In this document: in pieces, positions 62,068-64,000 of the stretch | How the letters are laid out: the number at the start of each line of letters is the position of its first letter | Position numbering within the stretch: the first letter of the stretch is position 1 | NCBI GenBank assembly: GCA_016709145.1 | Contig: JADJEK010000011.1 | Location: forward strand, 1 to 64,000 | Length of the DNA: 64,000 nt | Source of the DNA: Planctomycetota bacterium | GTDB lineage: Bacteria; Planctomycetota; B15-G4; JADJEK01 | Direction of reading: 5' to 3' | Program-made: the position numbers and the translations under genes | The notes under the pieces: model-generated | What the model saw: only the letters and a program-made list of their open reading frames with translations | The model's database searches: none | What the model was told of the DNA's origin: nothing

Positions 62068-62751
62068 TCACGCGCGCTCGGAGCGCAGTCGCGCGAGCAA
62101 CTCGTCGACGTCGTGCGGCAACGGCGCGTCGATCACGAGTGACTCGCGCGTGATCGGATGCGGCAACTCGAGACGTCGCGCGTGCAGCACGAAGCGCTTG
62201 AAGCGCAGCGGGAATCGCGACGCGATCGCGTACTTGCGTTCACCGACGAGCGGATGACCGCGATCGACGAAGTGCAGTCGGATCTGGTTGAACCGTCCGG
62301 TCTCGGGCTCGCACGCGACGAGTGCCGCGTGCGCGAATTGCTCGAGCACGCGGTAGTGCGTGATCGCGCTCTTGCCGCCCGGGATCGGCGAGCGCGACGA
62401 GGTCGCGTGCGCGCCTTGATCGCGGATGAACGAGCGGATCGTTCCTCGAGCCGGATGCAGTCGTCCATGCACGAGCGCGACGTAGTGCTTGTGGACCGAG
62501 CGTCCGCGGAACCCTTCGTCGAGCGCGGCCTTCGCGGCTTCGGTCTTCGCGAACACCACGACGCCGCTCGTCTCGCGATCGAGTCGATGGACGGCGTGAG
62601 CTTGCTCGCCGCGCGTGCGCGCTCGACGTAGGACGAGATCGGCCAGATGCGGATCGCTGCGGTGCGGCAACGCCACGGACAGGAGGCCGGCCGGCTTGTT
62701 CACGGCGAGGACGTGTTCGTCTTCGAACAGGATCTGCAGCGGGGCGGGCAT
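62068..62751 (-). CDS. RluA-family RNA pseudouridine synthase
   Basis: A 227-residue enzyme that isomerises uridine to pseudouridine in rRNA or tRNA. The opening ILFEDEHVLAVNKPAGLL and the catalytic-Asp motif AVHRLDRETSGVVVFAKTE are canonical for RluA/C/D enzymes; HYRVLEQFAHAALVACEPETGRFNQIRLHF is the second conserved region. No S4 domain is present, so it resembles the shorter RluA/TruC-type members. An upstream start (MPRAAW, 62799) is possible. The target nucleotide is not predictable. Confidence 0.9.
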   Translation of the reverse strand: MPAPLQILFEDEHVLAVNKPAGLLSVALPHRSDPHLADLVLRRARTRGEQAHAVHRLDRETSGVVVFAKTEAAKAALDEGFRGRSVHKHYVALVHGRLHPARGTIRSFIRDQGAHATSSRSPIPGGKSAITHYRVLEQFAHAALVACEPETGRFNQIRLHFVDRGHPLVGERKYAIASRFPLRFKRFVLHARRLELPHPITRESLVIDAPLPHDVDELLARLRSERA

Positions 62752-62948
62752 GAGCGGATCGTAGCGACGACGGGACGAGGTCCATGCAGCGCGAGGCATC
62801 GCTCCGCGGTCGACCTTCGGCCTGCGATCGCGGGGGGCGCGCCCCGGCGGAGGTTCCCCGGCGCGATGCCAGTCTCTACGCTCGCGGCGTCGCCTGATCG
62901 ATCGATGAGAGCGACGTATTCGTATCGGGCTCGCGAGGGTGATTGCAC

Positions 62949-64000
<1,052 letters not shown>

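Overview
This window looks like a chromosomal segment of a Planctomycetota bacterium, probably a deep-branching, high-GC lineage with strong G/C bias at third codon positions. The evidence is the gene content: a planctomycete-type cytochrome c protein with leucine-rich repeats, many secreted FG-GAP/beta-propeller proteins with shared C-terminal modules, an ECF sigma factor translationally coupled to a Ser/Thr kinase with TPRs, a sigma factor fused to a membrane-attached regulatory-like domain, a DUF1028 protein and Tat-exported enzymes. No rRNA, tRNA, CRISPR array, transposase or phage gene was seen.

Layout. 1-5.6 kb: a direct duplication. The tail of an FG-GAP gene plus metX occurs twice, about 4.26 kb apart; the first metX copy is broken and the second intact. 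Between the copies lie a beta-helix gene and a complete FG-GAP gene. 5.7-14.6 kb: single genes for an alkyltransferase-like protein, an LTA-synthase-like sulfatase-fold protein, a DUF1028 protein, a Tat-exported epimerase, a secreted beta-propeller, a CtlX-type hydrolase and a DUF2911 protein. 14.6-15.7 kb: a non-coding island of hairpins, a 188-bp inverted-repeat element, an 82-bp perfect palindrome and a 9-bp tandem repeat. 15.7-31.2 kb: a tandem M16 peptidase, a MOSC protein, a 1954-residue thioester alpha-2-macroglobulin, an ECF sigma factor, a frameshifted M64 peptidase, and an ECF sigma/Ser-Thr kinase pair. 31.5-38.9 kb: a LemA cluster, a Tat-exported aminotransferase, a gluzincin-like protein, a cytochrome-domain protein and a HEAT protein. 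38.9-39.65 kb: a second copy of the hairpin/inverted-repeat element. 39.65-46.9 kb: a macro-domain protein, thyA-folA, an S9 peptidase, a TauE-like permease and the membrane-linked sigma factor. 47-52.8 kb: a compact chemotaxis operon cheA-W-R-Y-D-B, with cheA frameshifted. 53-61.8 kb: a large SBBP-propeller protein, then a five-gene operon (ABC ATPase, permease, PDZ lipoprotein, two FG-GAP proteins). 61.9-64 kb: a 25-residue Lys/Ala-rich protein, an RluA-type pseudouridine synthase and an NYN-domain protein that runs off the window.

The most unusual observations are: (i) the paired 188-bp inverted-repeat elements, whose 38-bp arms are perfect in both copies although the copies differ at four arm positions, all compensated; (ii) the five-gene ABC/PDZ/FG-GAP operon; (iii) the sigma factor fused to hydrophobic segments, two CxxC pairs and a terminal CxxCH; (iv) two recurring C-terminal modules on secreted proteins. 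Two one-base frameshifts in otherwise well-conserved genes (cheA and the M64 peptidase) mean that indel errors in the assembly should be considered.
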